Assembly: GCA_016211105.1 (NCBI GenBank)
Contig: JACQSX010000035.1
Span: 1 to 64,000, forward strand
From: Acidobacteriota bacterium
GTDB taxonomy: Bacteria > Acidobacteriota > UBA6911 > JACQSX01
Reading direction: 5' to 3'
Length of the DNA stretch: 64,000 bases
Below the pieces are notes generated by a model, which saw only the letters and a program-made list of their open reading frames with translations, made no database searches and had not been told where the DNA came from. A program made the translations under genes and the position numbers. This document shows, one piece after another, positions 10,992 through 19,487 of the stretch (positions are counted from its first letter, which is position 1; each line of letters opens with the position of its first letter).

Positions 10992-11228
10992 GATTGTGGA
11001 TTGCCGATTTCGGATTGTAGATTGCGTCATACTCAGATTGTTTCCCGAGGATTTTTGATTGAGATTGCTGAATTAGAGTTCATTTGGAATCGCCCTAACC
11101 CCTTTACGGCAGGAGTCAATGAAACGCTCTGAGTTATCATCAGACTTCGAAAGGGAAAATGCCGACATTGCATCGGAATTTAGTGCTTTAATCTATCCGA
11201 AATCCACAATCGGCAGTCCGCAATCGAG
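10992..11228. repeat. Imperfect inverted repeat of GATTG-type heptads upstream of the sugar kinase
   Basis: The left arm (10992-11027) and the reverse complement of the right arm (11191-11226) share a GATTGyGGAyTGCCGATT core with 16 of 18 identical bases, then diverge within further GATTG/GGATT units. Arms are separated by about 160 nt. The right arm runs to within 2-3 nt of the kinase ATG. Similar GATTGCG heptads occur at 57037-57068 and 59281-59325. Confidence 0.6.
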
Positions 11229-11232
11229 ATGA
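11119..11232 (+). CDS. Possible 37-residue ORF translationally coupled to the sugar kinase
   Basis: ATG at 11119 is preceded by AGGAG at 4-nt spacing (ggcAGGAGtcaATG). The reading frame starts MKRSELSSDFERENADIASE, encodes 37 residues and ends at a TGA (11230-11232) that overlaps the kinase ATG as ATGA. The kinase itself has no obvious ribosome-binding site, so coupled translation through this ORF is plausible. The last third is encoded by the inverted-repeat arm. It could be a leader peptide, a decayed gene, or chance. Confidence 0.4.
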   Translation: MKRSELSSDFERENADIASEFSALIYPKSTIGSPQSR

Positions 11233-12284
11233 TCATCTACGCCGATGCTGCAACGCGCATCGATCTTGCCGGAGGAACGTTGGATATCTATCCCCTGTAC
11301 TTGTTTGAGGAATTCGGAATTACCGTGAACGCCGCAATAGATTTGAAAAGCCAGGCGCGTGTCGCAACGCGGCACGACCGCAAGGTTGTTCTGTACTCGG
11401 AAGACCTGGACCTGATTGAAGAAGCCAAATCATTGGAGGAGCTACGCCCATCAGGCGCAATGGACCTTGTGGCCCGCGTGCTGAAATTTTATTCGCCAGG
11501 ACAAGGTCTGGAGGTCACCACCTGCAATCATGTCCCGAAGGGTTCAGGGTTGGGAGCCTCCTCCTCTTTGTTGATCTCTTTGTCAGCAGCGCTGATTCAT
11601 CTCACGGGCAAGACGGTCGATCCAGAGAAGGTGATTGAGCAAGCCGCAAACATTGAAACGCAGTCGATCCGTATCCCAACCGGCAAACAAGACTATTATC
11701 CTCCCATCTACGGAGGATTTCACGCCCTCCGCTTTGAAGCCGCGGGCGTACGGCGAGAGAGATTGAAACTTTCAAAAAAGTTTCAGACTGCACTACAGCA
11801 ACGCTTGGTACTCAGCTTCACCGGTGAATCTCGCTTCTCCGGAACAAGCAACTGGAACATGCTGAAAAGATACGTCGATCAAATTGGAGATACGGCGGCA
11901 AGAATAAAACAAATCAAACAAACCGCGATCCAATTGCGAGAAGCCTTATTACAGGAACGACTGGAAGACGTTGGGAGGCTCGTGGGTGAAGAGTGGATAA
12001 ACCGCAAGCAACTGGCCGAGGAAGTGACCAATGCGCGCATCGACTCCATCATGAATGCCGGACGAAGGGCTGGCGCGATTTCGAGCAAAATCTGTGGCGC
12101 CGGAGGAGGTGGATGCATGATCACCTTCGTCAAGCCGGGAAGACGCGCGGCTGTAACTCAAGCATTGACGGAAGCAGGGGCCAGGGTATTGGATTACCGG
12201 TTCCGACAATCAGGTGTGCGAGTTCGTATCGAGCGGCGAGGCGAGGCGACATGTCACTTAAATCCAAAATTCTTGCCTCCTTAG
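11229..12284 (+). CDS. GHMP-family sugar kinase (heptokinase/galactokinase-like)
   Basis: 351 residues. GHMP motif 1 is at the N-terminus (ATRIDLAGGTLDIYPL), the ATP-binding motif 2 PKGSGLGASSSL spans residues 103-114, and motif 3 KICGAGGGGCM lies near residue 290. The IDLAGGTLD form is typical of HddA-like (D-glycero-D-manno-heptose-7-phosphate kinase) and related sugar-1-kinases. The neighbours give no pathway clue, so the substrate is open. It is cytoplasmic. The stop TAG (12282-12284) overlaps the first two bases of the inverted-repeat element that starts at 12283. Insertion of that element may therefore have set the present C-terminus (ending KFLPP). Confidence 0.85.
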   Translation: MIIYADAATRIDLAGGTLDIYPLYLFEEFGITVNAAIDLKSQARVATRHDRKVVLYSEDLDLIEEAKSLEELRPSGAMDLVARVLKFYSPGQGLEVTTCNHVPKGSGLGASSSLLISLSAALIHLTGKTVDPEKVIEQAANIETQSIRIPTGKQDYYPPIYGGFHALRFEAAGVRRERLKLSKKFQTALQQRLVLSFTGESRFSGTSNWNMLKRYVDQIGDTAARIKQIKQTAIQLREALLQERLEDVGRLVGEEWINRKQLAEEVTNARIDSIMNAGRRAGAISSKICGAGGGGCMITFVKPGRRAAVTQALTEAGARVLDYRFRQSGVRVRIERRGEATCHLNPKFLPP

Positions 12285-12513
12285 TACCTCGATTCATAAA
12301 TACGGTGACGTTTCCTGATGGGGCTTGCAAGGCGAGATCCAGGAGCGAGGAGGAGGCGATGCAGGGGACATCGGCGACGACGAGCGACGACGAGACCGCC
12401 CGCAAGCCTCATCAGCCCGGAGGGTTACGGCGGGATGGCCCCGCTTTCTTTGTCGCGAAATCAGGCCCATCGCGCTCGAAACCAACGTTATCGTATTTAT
12501 GAATCGAGGTACT
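12283..12513. mobile_element. 231-bp element with 22-bp perfect terminal inverted repeats (MITE/REP-like)
   Basis: Ends 12283-12304 and 12492-12513 are perfect inverted copies over 22 bases (beginning AGTACCTCGATTCATAAA). The similarity continues imperfectly for another 10-14 bases (GACGTTTC versus AACGTTGGTTTC). The interior of about 187 bp is GC-rich and shows no protein-like gene in any frame. A third copy of the end sequence is at 1504. There is no transposase, so this is either a non-autonomous miniature element or a doublet of a REP-like repeat. No clear target-site duplication is visible at the junctions. Confidence 0.7.
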
Positions 12514-12541
12514 GAGCTAGAATGATAGCAAGGAGCTGCTT

Positions 12542-14158
12542 ATGCGTTGCTTTGCAATTCTGCTTTCACTCCTAATTTTCACTTTCACCCAACCCGCCGG
12601 CCAGAACGCAAAAAAGGACACCAAAACCGCCAAGGAGCAGGAGGATAACTACTTTAAAGAGTGGTTGAACGAGGATGTCGTCTACATTATCACTCCAGAA
12701 GAAACGGCCGTCTTCCAAAAGCTTTCCACGCCTGAGGAGAAAGAAAATTTCATCGAACAGTTCTGGGCAAGGCGGGATCCGGATCCCAGCATGGCGAACA
12801 ATGAATTCAAAGAGGAGCACTATCGCCGGATTGCTTATGCTAACGAGCGATTCGCCAGCGGTTTCCCAGGGTGGAAGACCGACCGTGGGAAGATTTATAT
12901 CAAGTTCGGCCCTCCGGACGAGATTCAATCCCACCCTTCCGGAGGCAGCTATAACCGAGCGCCCTACGAGGGAGGAGGAAGCACGGCGACCTTTCCTTTT
13001 GAAGTGTGGCGCTATCGCCATATCGACGGCATCGGCGACGACATCGAAATAGAGTTCGTGGACAAGACTCACAGCGGCGAATATAAAATAGCGCTCTACC
13101 CGGATGAAAAAGATGCACTGTTGTATGTTCCCGGAGCGGGCCTGACTATGTCGGAGATGTTAGGGCGGCGCAGCAAGGCGGACCGCGCCATTTTCAATGT
13201 CAGTAAGTACACCGACCCCGCCTACCAGGTAGAAGAGGGAATGCGCGCCAAAGACGCGCCCTTTGAACGGTTGATGCAGTTGGTGAACCTGCAGCGCCCT
13301 CCCCAAATTCGTTTTGCCGACCTGAAACAGGTAGTGGAAACAAATATCACCTATCAACTGTTTCCCTTCCGTGTTTCCCACGATTTGATTCGCCTTTCAC
13401 CGGAGCAGTGTCTGGTACCCTTGAACGTAGAAATCTCAAATCACGACCTTACCTACAAGGCGCTGGAGAACGGTTACAGCGGTGCCACGGCCAATATTTA
13501 CGGCAGAATCACCGGGTTGGGAGGCAAGACGGTACAGGAATTTGATGATGTAGTCAGCGTCGATGCCGTCCCGGCAACTCTGGAGCAAAATAAGAAACAG
13601 AAGTCCATGTATCAGAGAATGTTGTTGCTTGCCCCAGGGCTATACAAGTTGGATTTGGTCATAAAAGATTTGCACAGTGGAAAGATCGGAACCATCCAGA
13701 GCCGCATCTCCGTGCCCAGTGGAAACGACCCTTCGAAATTGGGCACTTCCAGTCTTATTCTGGCCCGCAGCATTCGCCAAGTAGGAGTCCCCAAGGTGTT
13801 CGAGCAATTTATTCTCGGCGATCTGAAAGTGATCCCCAACGTAGAGCGGGAATTTCAGCCCAGCGATCCTTTGAACGTCTACTTGCAAGTATACAACGTG
13901 GCCGTTGATCCAAAGGAACTCAAACCAAGCGTCGGCGTCACGTACGAAATCACCGCTGGAGACAAAGTGATCCAGCAGGTGATCGATGACCATGGCGCAT
14001 CAGTGGAATTCTTCAGCGGCCAACGGGTGGTGTTGGTAAAGGCTCTTCCAATCGCAGAACTGAAGGAAGGGAGCTACCGGGTTCGCGTTTCGATCAGAGA
14101 CAAGATTGGCAACAAAGAAGTAATCGCCGAGGCGCCCTTTCAAGTGAAGGGAAGCTGA
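12542..14158 (+). CDS. GWxTD domain-containing secreted protein
   Basis: 538 residues. A signal peptide (about 1-20, MRCFAILLSLLIFTFTQPAG) precedes a conserved region EWLNEDVVYIITPEE and FIEQFWARRDPDP. The hallmark G110-W-K-T-D114 follows, with RGKIYIKFGPPDEI after it. The family (GWxTD) is widespread in Acidobacteriota and Bacteroidota and has no proven biochemical role. The C-terminal part (about 270-538) is beta-rich and may form Ig-like domains. AAGGAG stands 6 nt before the ATG, and this ribosome-binding site lies just outside the right end of the inverted-repeat element, so transcription may be affected by that element. Confidence 0.88.
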   Translation: MRCFAILLSLLIFTFTQPAGQNAKKDTKTAKEQEDNYFKEWLNEDVVYIITPEETAVFQKLSTPEEKENFIEQFWARRDPDPSMANNEFKEEHYRRIAYANERFASGFPGWKTDRGKIYIKFGPPDEIQSHPSGGSYNRAPYEGGGSTATFPFEVWRYRHIDGIGDDIEIEFVDKTHSGEYKIALYPDEKDALLYVPGAGLTMSEMLGRRSKADRAIFNVSKYTDPAYQVEEGMRAKDAPFERLMQLVNLQRPPQIRFADLKQVVETNITYQLFPFRVSHDLIRLSPEQCLVPLNVEISNHDLTYKALENGYSGATANIYGRITGLGGKTVQEFDDVVSVDAVPATLEQNKKQKSMYQRMLLLAPGLYKLDLVIKDLHSGKIGTIQSRISVPSGNDPSKLGTSSLILARSIRQVGVPKVFEQFILGDLKVIPNVEREFQPSDPLNVYLQVYNVAVDPKELKPSVGVTYEITAGDKVIQQVIDDHGASVEFFSGQRVVLVKALPIAELKEGSYRVRVSIRDKIGNKEVIAEAPFQVKGS

Positions 14159-14188
14159 CGGTAACGCCGAATTTTCGATGTCGGGCAA

Positions 14189-14290
14189 GGGACGAAATGG
14201 AGGGGCAGACCACTCATTCACCGTTTGGAGCTACCCCAGGGTATTTTTGGAGAAATTGTGAATGAGTGGTCTGCCCCTCCGTTTCGTCCC
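14189..14290. repeat. Palindromic element with 33-bp arms and 36-nt loop
   Basis: The left arm 14189-14221 and the right arm 14258-14290 are inverted copies with a single mismatch (A versus G near the outer end). The loop is 14222-14257. It lies between the stop codons of the convergent GWxTD (+) and YfhO-type (-) genes, ending 1 nt before the latter's stop codon. Arm length is far above a normal intrinsic terminator and no T tract follows either arm, so it looks more like a mobile palindromic repeat. It may still block read-through in both directions. Confidence 0.8.
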
Positions 14291-14291
14291 C

Positions 14292-16550
14292 TCATTTCTG
14301 TCCCCGCATTCTGGGTCGCTTCCTGAACAGACACAGAGCGACAACGAGCCCCAGCCAGTAAAGGCTGGAAAACGTCAACCCTTGCAGGAAGCCATTCGGG
14401 AGATAGCGGAAGCTTACACGATGCCTTCCTGCGGGTAACCAAATTCCCCGCAGTATGCCGTTGCATTTCGCAACGGGTGTTTCCAACGCGTCCACATACG
14501 CCGACCATCCCTCGTCGTAGATTTCGCTAGTGAGCAAAAACGCCGGCAGGGTGTTCTCAATGTCCATTTCAATCCGCCGGTTATTCTCCCATAGCACACG
14601 CAACTGTCCCCGTACCTCGAGCGCTTGCTTGGAGAGCAAACTGACTTCGTCCGGGAGCTTATCGCGCTCGCGTGGCTCCAGGGCCACGGCATCGGGCCGG
14701 TAGGCCTCGCCTTCCAGCCAGTCGCTGAAGTGGATGCCGGGCAAAACTTTCACGTTGCGCGTCAGTTGAAATCTTGGAAGACAGGAAAAGCGCTCGATCA
14801 TAACCGGCGCGCCTACCATGTCGCGAGAAAACTGATAGCGCACGTTGAGCTGATCCGACACGCGGTCCTCTCTCTGGTAAAAGGCTGCGTACGCAGCAGG
14901 AACGGTCGTGCTGTAACCGCCGGTAGCGCGAATGCGGTGGACGAATTGGAAATTTGGAGGAAGCACCGCGTGTTCATCATCCCATCGCCCCTCTGCCTTC
15001 AAGACATACACAAATTCCATCAGCCTGCCGGACCGATAGACGGATTTCGGGAAATAGTTAAGTTTTCCGTCCGCCGCTGATCTCGGCAATATCAGCGTCG
15101 TATTAGCCGCGGACAAATCGATCCACATGACAAGCAGTATCAAGCTCGCAAACAGGCTTGCGCTCCGATGCCGTGTCAGGCGCCACAGCAGCAAGCCCCA
15201 GGCGGCAAGCATCATCAGCCATGAATAATACAAGCGCGAGAGATAACCTGCCGTCGTGCCAACGGTTGCCTCCGGCCGCGACACACTCCATAGCGTCAGG
15301 CCCAACAGAACGATGCCCGTCACCGCTACAAACACTCCGAAGATGCGACACAGCTTTCGTAGCGCCCGCCGGTCTCCACGATTCAATTCCCCAAGGAGCT
15401 TTTCCGCGCCCACTCCCGCCAACATCGCCAGCCCGAAATGGAATGCAGCCAGCATGTGCGCGCTTGCACTCCCGACACGGACAACGGGAAACTGTAACAA
15501 CAGCGGCCCGCGTACTACGAATCCGGAAACGGAGACCAGAAGCGCGAATCCTGCTAAAGCTGCAAAGCGCCAGGCATCTGGCTTCTTGCCGCGAACGAAC
15601 CCATAAACGGCGAGAAGCAGCGGCAAAATACCAAAATAAATGTCCGACCCATCTCGGGTCTCGCCCGTGGGGAAGAAGAGCGAAAATAGGGAGTGCGGTT
15701 CTGCCTCGGAGTTCGATTTCATTGGGTCCATCGCGACAGGGGCACCCGACGGGAACGGTCCCCCCTCCCAGCGAAGGGTCATCTTCGAGTAGGAATAGGC
15801 CGGGATCAGTTGCACGGCAGCAGCGAGAAATGCTGCCAGCAACAGAAGCGAAAACAGCGTCAAAGCGCTTCTTCGACCCACCGCATCGCATGGGCGGAGC
15901 AAGTAGAGCAGCGTCCAAAACGCTACCGTCAATCCAATATAAAGATCGAGCCCACTAGGATCTGCCAAAAATCGCATTCCCCAAGCCGCGCCCGCGAGCA
16001 ACGTGAACTTCAACTGCTGGCGGACGCTGGGCTGCCGGAAAGCTTTCGACAAAAACAGAAAGACAACCGGCAACCAGAGGGAACCCTGAAAAGCATCCAC
16101 TTCCAGGACAGCGCGTCGCGACGCGTAACCGGCAAACACAAAAGCCAGGCCAGCAATGACGCTGCCCATCCTCTCCAGTCCCCTCGAGCGAGCGCAGCGG
16201 TACATTCCCCAGGCCCCAAAGACAAACGAGAGGAGGATCCACAAGTGTACCCAATCGACGGAAAGCATGTCTCGCAGCCGGCCCAGATAAAGAAACCAGC
16301 TCCAGGGATAGAAAACGCCGATCCGGGAGTCGCCGACAAAGTTTTTTCCAGAGTACGAAAATGGATCCCATAGGGGAAGCGTATGGTTGTTTTGAACTTC
16401 GTACGCAGCGAAGTGGTACTGGGGATAAAACTGCGCGCCCCACTCCTGACCACAAATCAAGCTGTGTTGCCCGGAGAGAGTGATCTTCCAGAAAAAGAGC
16501 GCGGTAAATCCCAGAAAGACCAAAAGCGGGAAAAGCTGGCGCCGTCGCAC
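14292..16550 (-). CDS. YfhO-family membrane protein (GT-C-like glycosyltransferase), copy 1
   Basis: 752-residue polytopic membrane protein. About a dozen hydrophobic helices are followed by a C-terminal extracytoplasmic beta-rich region (about 520-700) with the family ending EGWSAYVDALETPVAKCNGILRG in short form, then a last TM helix. The N-terminal loop has the YfhO pattern (FYPQYHF, PLWDPFSYSGKNF). The acidic site usual in this loop is Glu here (E36 in CGQEW). YfhO proteins belong to the GT-C-like transferases that use polyprenyl-phosphate sugars to glycosylate envelope polymers. The start is GTG at 16550. It is the last gene of a set with a second YfhO protein and a GT2. Confidence 0.8.
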   Translation of the reverse strand: MRRRQLFPLLVFLGFTALFFWKITLSGQHSLICGQEWGAQFYPQYHFAAYEVQNNHTLPLWDPFSYSGKNFVGDSRIGVFYPWSWFLYLGRLRDMLSVDWVHLWILLSFVFGAWGMYRCARSRGLERMGSVIAGLAFVFAGYASRRAVLEVDAFQGSLWLPVVFLFLSKAFRQPSVRQQLKFTLLAGAAWGMRFLADPSGLDLYIGLTVAFWTLLYLLRPCDAVGRRSALTLFSLLLLAAFLAAAVQLIPAYSYSKMTLRWEGGPFPSGAPVAMDPMKSNSEAEPHSLFSLFFPTGETRDGSDIYFGILPLLLAVYGFVRGKKPDAWRFAALAGFALLVSVSGFVVRGPLLLQFPVVRVGSASAHMLAAFHFGLAMLAGVGAEKLLGELNRGDRRALRKLCRIFGVFVAVTGIVLLGLTLWSVSRPEATVGTTAGYLSRLYYSWLMMLAAWGLLLWRLTRHRSASLFASLILLVMWIDLSAANTTLILPRSAADGKLNYFPKSVYRSGRLMEFVYVLKAEGRWDDEHAVLPPNFQFVHRIRATGGYSTTVPAAYAAFYQREDRVSDQLNVRYQFSRDMVGAPVMIERFSCLPRFQLTRNVKVLPGIHFSDWLEGEAYRPDAVALEPRERDKLPDEVSLLSKQALEVRGQLRVLWENNRRIEMDIENTLPAFLLTSEIYDEGWSAYVDALETPVAKCNGILRGIWLPAGRHRVSFRYLPNGFLQGLTFSSLYWLGLVVALCLFRKRPRMRGQK

Positions 16551-16844
16551 GGTGAGAACTACGTCAAGGCTCGTTCCCCGGGCTTACCGGCAATGACCAG
16601 CATAATGTCATAGCTGTTGAGCACCACGGAAACATTGCCTTGGCGGGGAAGGGAAGAAAAACAATCATTGCGTGACACGTCATTGATTGATGTGATGCAG
16701 CACGCTCATACTTGCAGTGACGAACGGAAGCATCCCTAGCAGTTCTCCATTTCGCAGCCTCAGGCCTGTGACGAATTATACAGGTCGCGTCCATTCGACG
16801 CATCTCTGTAACCCAACTCTCCCGATCGAACCGCCGAGCCGGTT
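16551..16844. other. Spacer between the two YfhO-type genes
   Basis: No frame has protein-like composition. A minus-strand TATAAT (16775-16780) without a recognisable -35 hexamer might be a weak internal promoter for the downstream YfhO gene. Confidence 0.4.
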
Positions 16845-19196
16845 CTACCCTCGAGGGCAACCGTCGCCCTTGAAGCGCAAAAGATCCTTGCGCGAGATCG
16901 CCCAGAAGGCCATCAAAGATACGATACCCGCAATGATTCCAAGCCAGAAGCTGACGGGAATGTATCGCAAAACGATCGTGTGAGTGCCTGCCGTAGGCAC
17001 CAGCAAGCCAGCAAAAATTCCATTGACTTGAAAAATGCGAGTCCGATTTCCATCAATCCACGCAAACCAGCCGGGATAATAAGGATGGCTGGAGGCTAAA
17101 AACGCCGGACCCTCTGTTTCAGCAGTCACTAACAATTTGTTGCCGCCTTCATAACGGGCTTCAATGCGACGCGGAAGGACAAACTCTTGACGGGGCACCG
17201 GCTCCGGATCGTTGAATAAGGCAACTTGAGAAAAGTCGATCCTGGGGTCCTGCAGCCGGGTCCAGAACTGATCTTGAGAGGTCTGCTCAACTCGCCTCAC
17301 GCCCCAAAAGAGACCAAAAGTATTGGGATTCCGATAGACTACAATCTCGTCTGAGCTGCTTAATATTTGCAGGCTGGAAAAAGCCTCCTCGGGAAACGAA
17401 AGACTCCCTCGAGGAGCAAGTACGTATTTCACGTTCAAGAGGTTCAAGGCGGTTGAAGAAAAGAATCTCCAATCAACGGTGCCCGAAGTAGTCATATCGC
17501 CGGCCAGACGAGCGTACTCACGGGGAACAAGCGGCGCGAATCCCGAGATACTTGCCACTCCTTGCAGCATATTGACGTTCGGCCCCCCAATGGAAACATA
17601 CCTGCGGTGCCAGTCGGAAGGATATTTTTCAATAAAGGCCGTCCAATTGTATGGGCTGCCAAAGGCGATGCGAAACGATCCTTCGTTCTTGAACAGATTG
17701 AGTGGGGAATTGAGAGTTTGCCGAACTTCTTCTGCCGGCGCGGCAAATAACCAGCCTCGGTATTCCCAAAAATGAGTAAACACAACAACAACAACCAGCA
17801 GCGCCACTTGTCTGCCCCCTCCACCTTTCATCAAAAAATATGAAATCAGCAGCATACCCGCCAGCATCACCAGCAGCAACGGTAGAAGCGGTACGAGCTG
17901 CAGTCGAACTGTCTCCAGATTCCAGGGCAGGACGTCTCCATGCGCGGCAGCCGCGTTCCAGAGTTTCTCAAAAATTCGCTCTTCCATCCGGTAAAAGCAC
18001 ACGTAATAAATCACTGGGATCGACAGCAAAACAATCCATCGGGTCGGTCGAGACGCTGCTCCTCTTCTTTGGATCGCATTGACACCATAGCCAGCTAACA
18101 AAGCAAGCGCCAGATCGATCGCCACGCCATTGCGAGTGGGGACACGAAAAAGGTTATAGCCAGGCACCCAAAACATCCACCGGTACAGAACGGTGGTGTT
18201 TCCCAAATAAAGAATGGAGCCGAAGATCAACAGAAACGTCCAGAAGCGTGTGTTCTTGCCTGGAGACAACCACCACCCCAAACCGGCAAGCAACAAGACT
18301 AGCAAACCCACATCCAACATCGCCTCTGAACCCTCATTGGGAAAGATCCCTGTCATACGTGTGGATATCATCGAAACTAAGAGGCTTGGCGGCGGCAAAG
18401 ATCCCGAGCTGAACATTTCCCAGTTCATCTGGCGCCGGGTGCTGTGGCTCATCAGTTCGCAGGTGGGTAACAGTTGGAATGCGCTCAGGAGGGCCCCTAA
18501 GCCATAAATTGCTATGACTGTGCGCAAAAAAAAGCCCCTTTGACCGGAAGACGCAACAAAAAACAGCAGATACGCAACATAAAAAAGCGAGTAGAAAAGC
18601 GCATAAAAGAAAAGCTGAGGATGACCACCCATGACGAGAAGGATCACCACGCCTGCTCCACCTAGAACGGTAGGGTAAGACGCACTCCGAACCGCTCTTC
18701 GCAAGACATAAAAGAGCAGCGGAAAGGAAGCAGCGGTCATCAGAATCATCGTGGTTCCCTGATGGCCAATCATGAACCCACAAAAGGCAAAAGACATCCC
18801 GGCCAGAAAACTGGCCTCGGGCGTCAGTCCTTCTTCCCGTGCTAGAAGAAACATGGAAAAGGCAGCAAGGCTGTAATAGAGGAGAATCGTCAAGTTAACA
18901 GCCGCCAGCGGCGAAAACAGAAGGAAAAGAAGCTTCAAGGGATGAAAGACGCTCGCCTGGGGCTCAGCAAAAAAAGGGTAACCCCCAAATATGAGGGGCG
19001 TCCAAAAGGGGGCACGCAGGCTCTTCCATTGCTCAGCGGCATAGGTCCAAAAGGGGATGGTGTGGACGAATGTGTCTCCATCGCCAAGGAGTAGCTCCAT
19101 CCTCGCTCCCGGTGAAAAGAAAATAAAAGGAGCAACTATAAGGCCGACAACGTACAACCAGCTTCGGGTAAAAAGTTTTCGCAGCTTCTGATTCAC
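16845..19196 (-). CDS. YfhO-family membrane protein (GT-C-like glycosyltransferase), copy 2
   Basis: 783 residues. One N-terminal TM helix leads to a periplasmic loop with the acidic motif G38-D-G-D41 followed by TFVHTIPFWTY and PFWTPLIFGGYPFFAEPQ, the classic YfhO/GT-C signature. About 11-12 further TM helices, an extracytoplasmic C-terminal beta-sandwich (about 540-750, with SSHPYYPGWFAWIDGN) and a final TM segment follow. The likely role is transfer of a sugar from a polyprenyl-phosphate donor to an envelope acceptor. It starts at GTG 19196. It shares overall layout with the 752-residue neighbour, but identity is low enough that the two probably have different substrates (inference). Confidence 0.82.
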   Translation of the reverse strand: MNQKLRKLFTRSWLYVVGLIVAPFIFFSPGARMELLLGDGDTFVHTIPFWTYAAEQWKSLRAPFWTPLIFGGYPFFAEPQASVFHPLKLLFLLFSPLAAVNLTILLYYSLAAFSMFLLAREEGLTPEASFLAGMSFAFCGFMIGHQGTTMILMTAASFPLLFYVLRRAVRSASYPTVLGGAGVVILLVMGGHPQLFFYALFYSLFYVAYLLFFVASSGQRGFFLRTVIAIYGLGALLSAFQLLPTCELMSHSTRRQMNWEMFSSGSLPPPSLLVSMISTRMTGIFPNEGSEAMLDVGLLVLLLAGLGWWLSPGKNTRFWTFLLIFGSILYLGNTTVLYRWMFWVPGYNLFRVPTRNGVAIDLALALLAGYGVNAIQRRGAASRPTRWIVLLSIPVIYYVCFYRMEERIFEKLWNAAAAHGDVLPWNLETVRLQLVPLLPLLLVMLAGMLLISYFLMKGGGGRQVALLVVVVVFTHFWEYRGWLFAAPAEEVRQTLNSPLNLFKNEGSFRIAFGSPYNWTAFIEKYPSDWHRRYVSIGGPNVNMLQGVASISGFAPLVPREYARLAGDMTTSGTVDWRFFSSTALNLLNVKYVLAPRGSLSFPEEAFSSLQILSSSDEIVVYRNPNTFGLFWGVRRVEQTSQDQFWTRLQDPRIDFSQVALFNDPEPVPRQEFVLPRRIEARYEGGNKLLVTAETEGPAFLASSHPYYPGWFAWIDGNRTRIFQVNGIFAGLLVPTAGTHTIVLRYIPVSFWLGIIAGIVSLMAFWAISRKDLLRFKGDGCPRG

Positions 19197-19307
19197 AGTC
19201 CGAAGTGATCTTTTAGCAGTAAAGAGCTCTCACATCTGTTGTCCGTGCGCCGACCCGCGCTATGACGAACTGCAGTCGGTCGTCGCGAAATAGAACTCTT
19301 CAGTTCA

Positions 19308-19487
19308 CTACTTCTTGGCAACGGCAATCAGAGAGAGCCTGAACGGCAGTCTAACCTTTTTCTCCAGCGCCAGCAACCAGACCAACATGTCCATGTTGTA
19401 CACCTCGGAGGAGATGTGAGAGTGGATCGAGTCGTTGTAGCGGAAAGCATCAGGCAACCGTTTCAATGCGAGGTACAGGTAACCGTT
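19308..19487 (-). pseudogene. C-terminal remnant of an unidentified protein, in frame after the GT2 stop codon
   Basis: On the minus strand, directly after the GT2 TAA (19488-19490), the same frame stays open for 59 codons and ends at TAG (19308-19310). It reads NGYLYLALKRLPDAFRYND and later EVYNMDMLVWLLALEKK, ending LIAVAKK. This is convincing protein sequence and resembles the C-terminal end of SAM-dependent methyltransferases in style, which is a tentative impression. There is no start codon with a ribosome-binding site near its beginning. It is best read as the 3' remainder of a gene whose 5' part was lost when the GT2 gene came to lie here. Confidence 0.55.

Noticed and set aside
12318..12515. 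Arg-rich frames inside the 231-bp inverted-repeat element
   Set aside because: They arise from GC-rich repeat DNA and end in the repeat itself; the same ending RYRIYESRY also appears from the solo copy at 1504, which shows that it is repeat sequence and not a gene.
16564..16860. 98-codon minus-strand frame between the YfhO-type genes
   Set aside because: No ribosome-binding site, composition unlike real proteins, and overlaps the end of the flanking gene.
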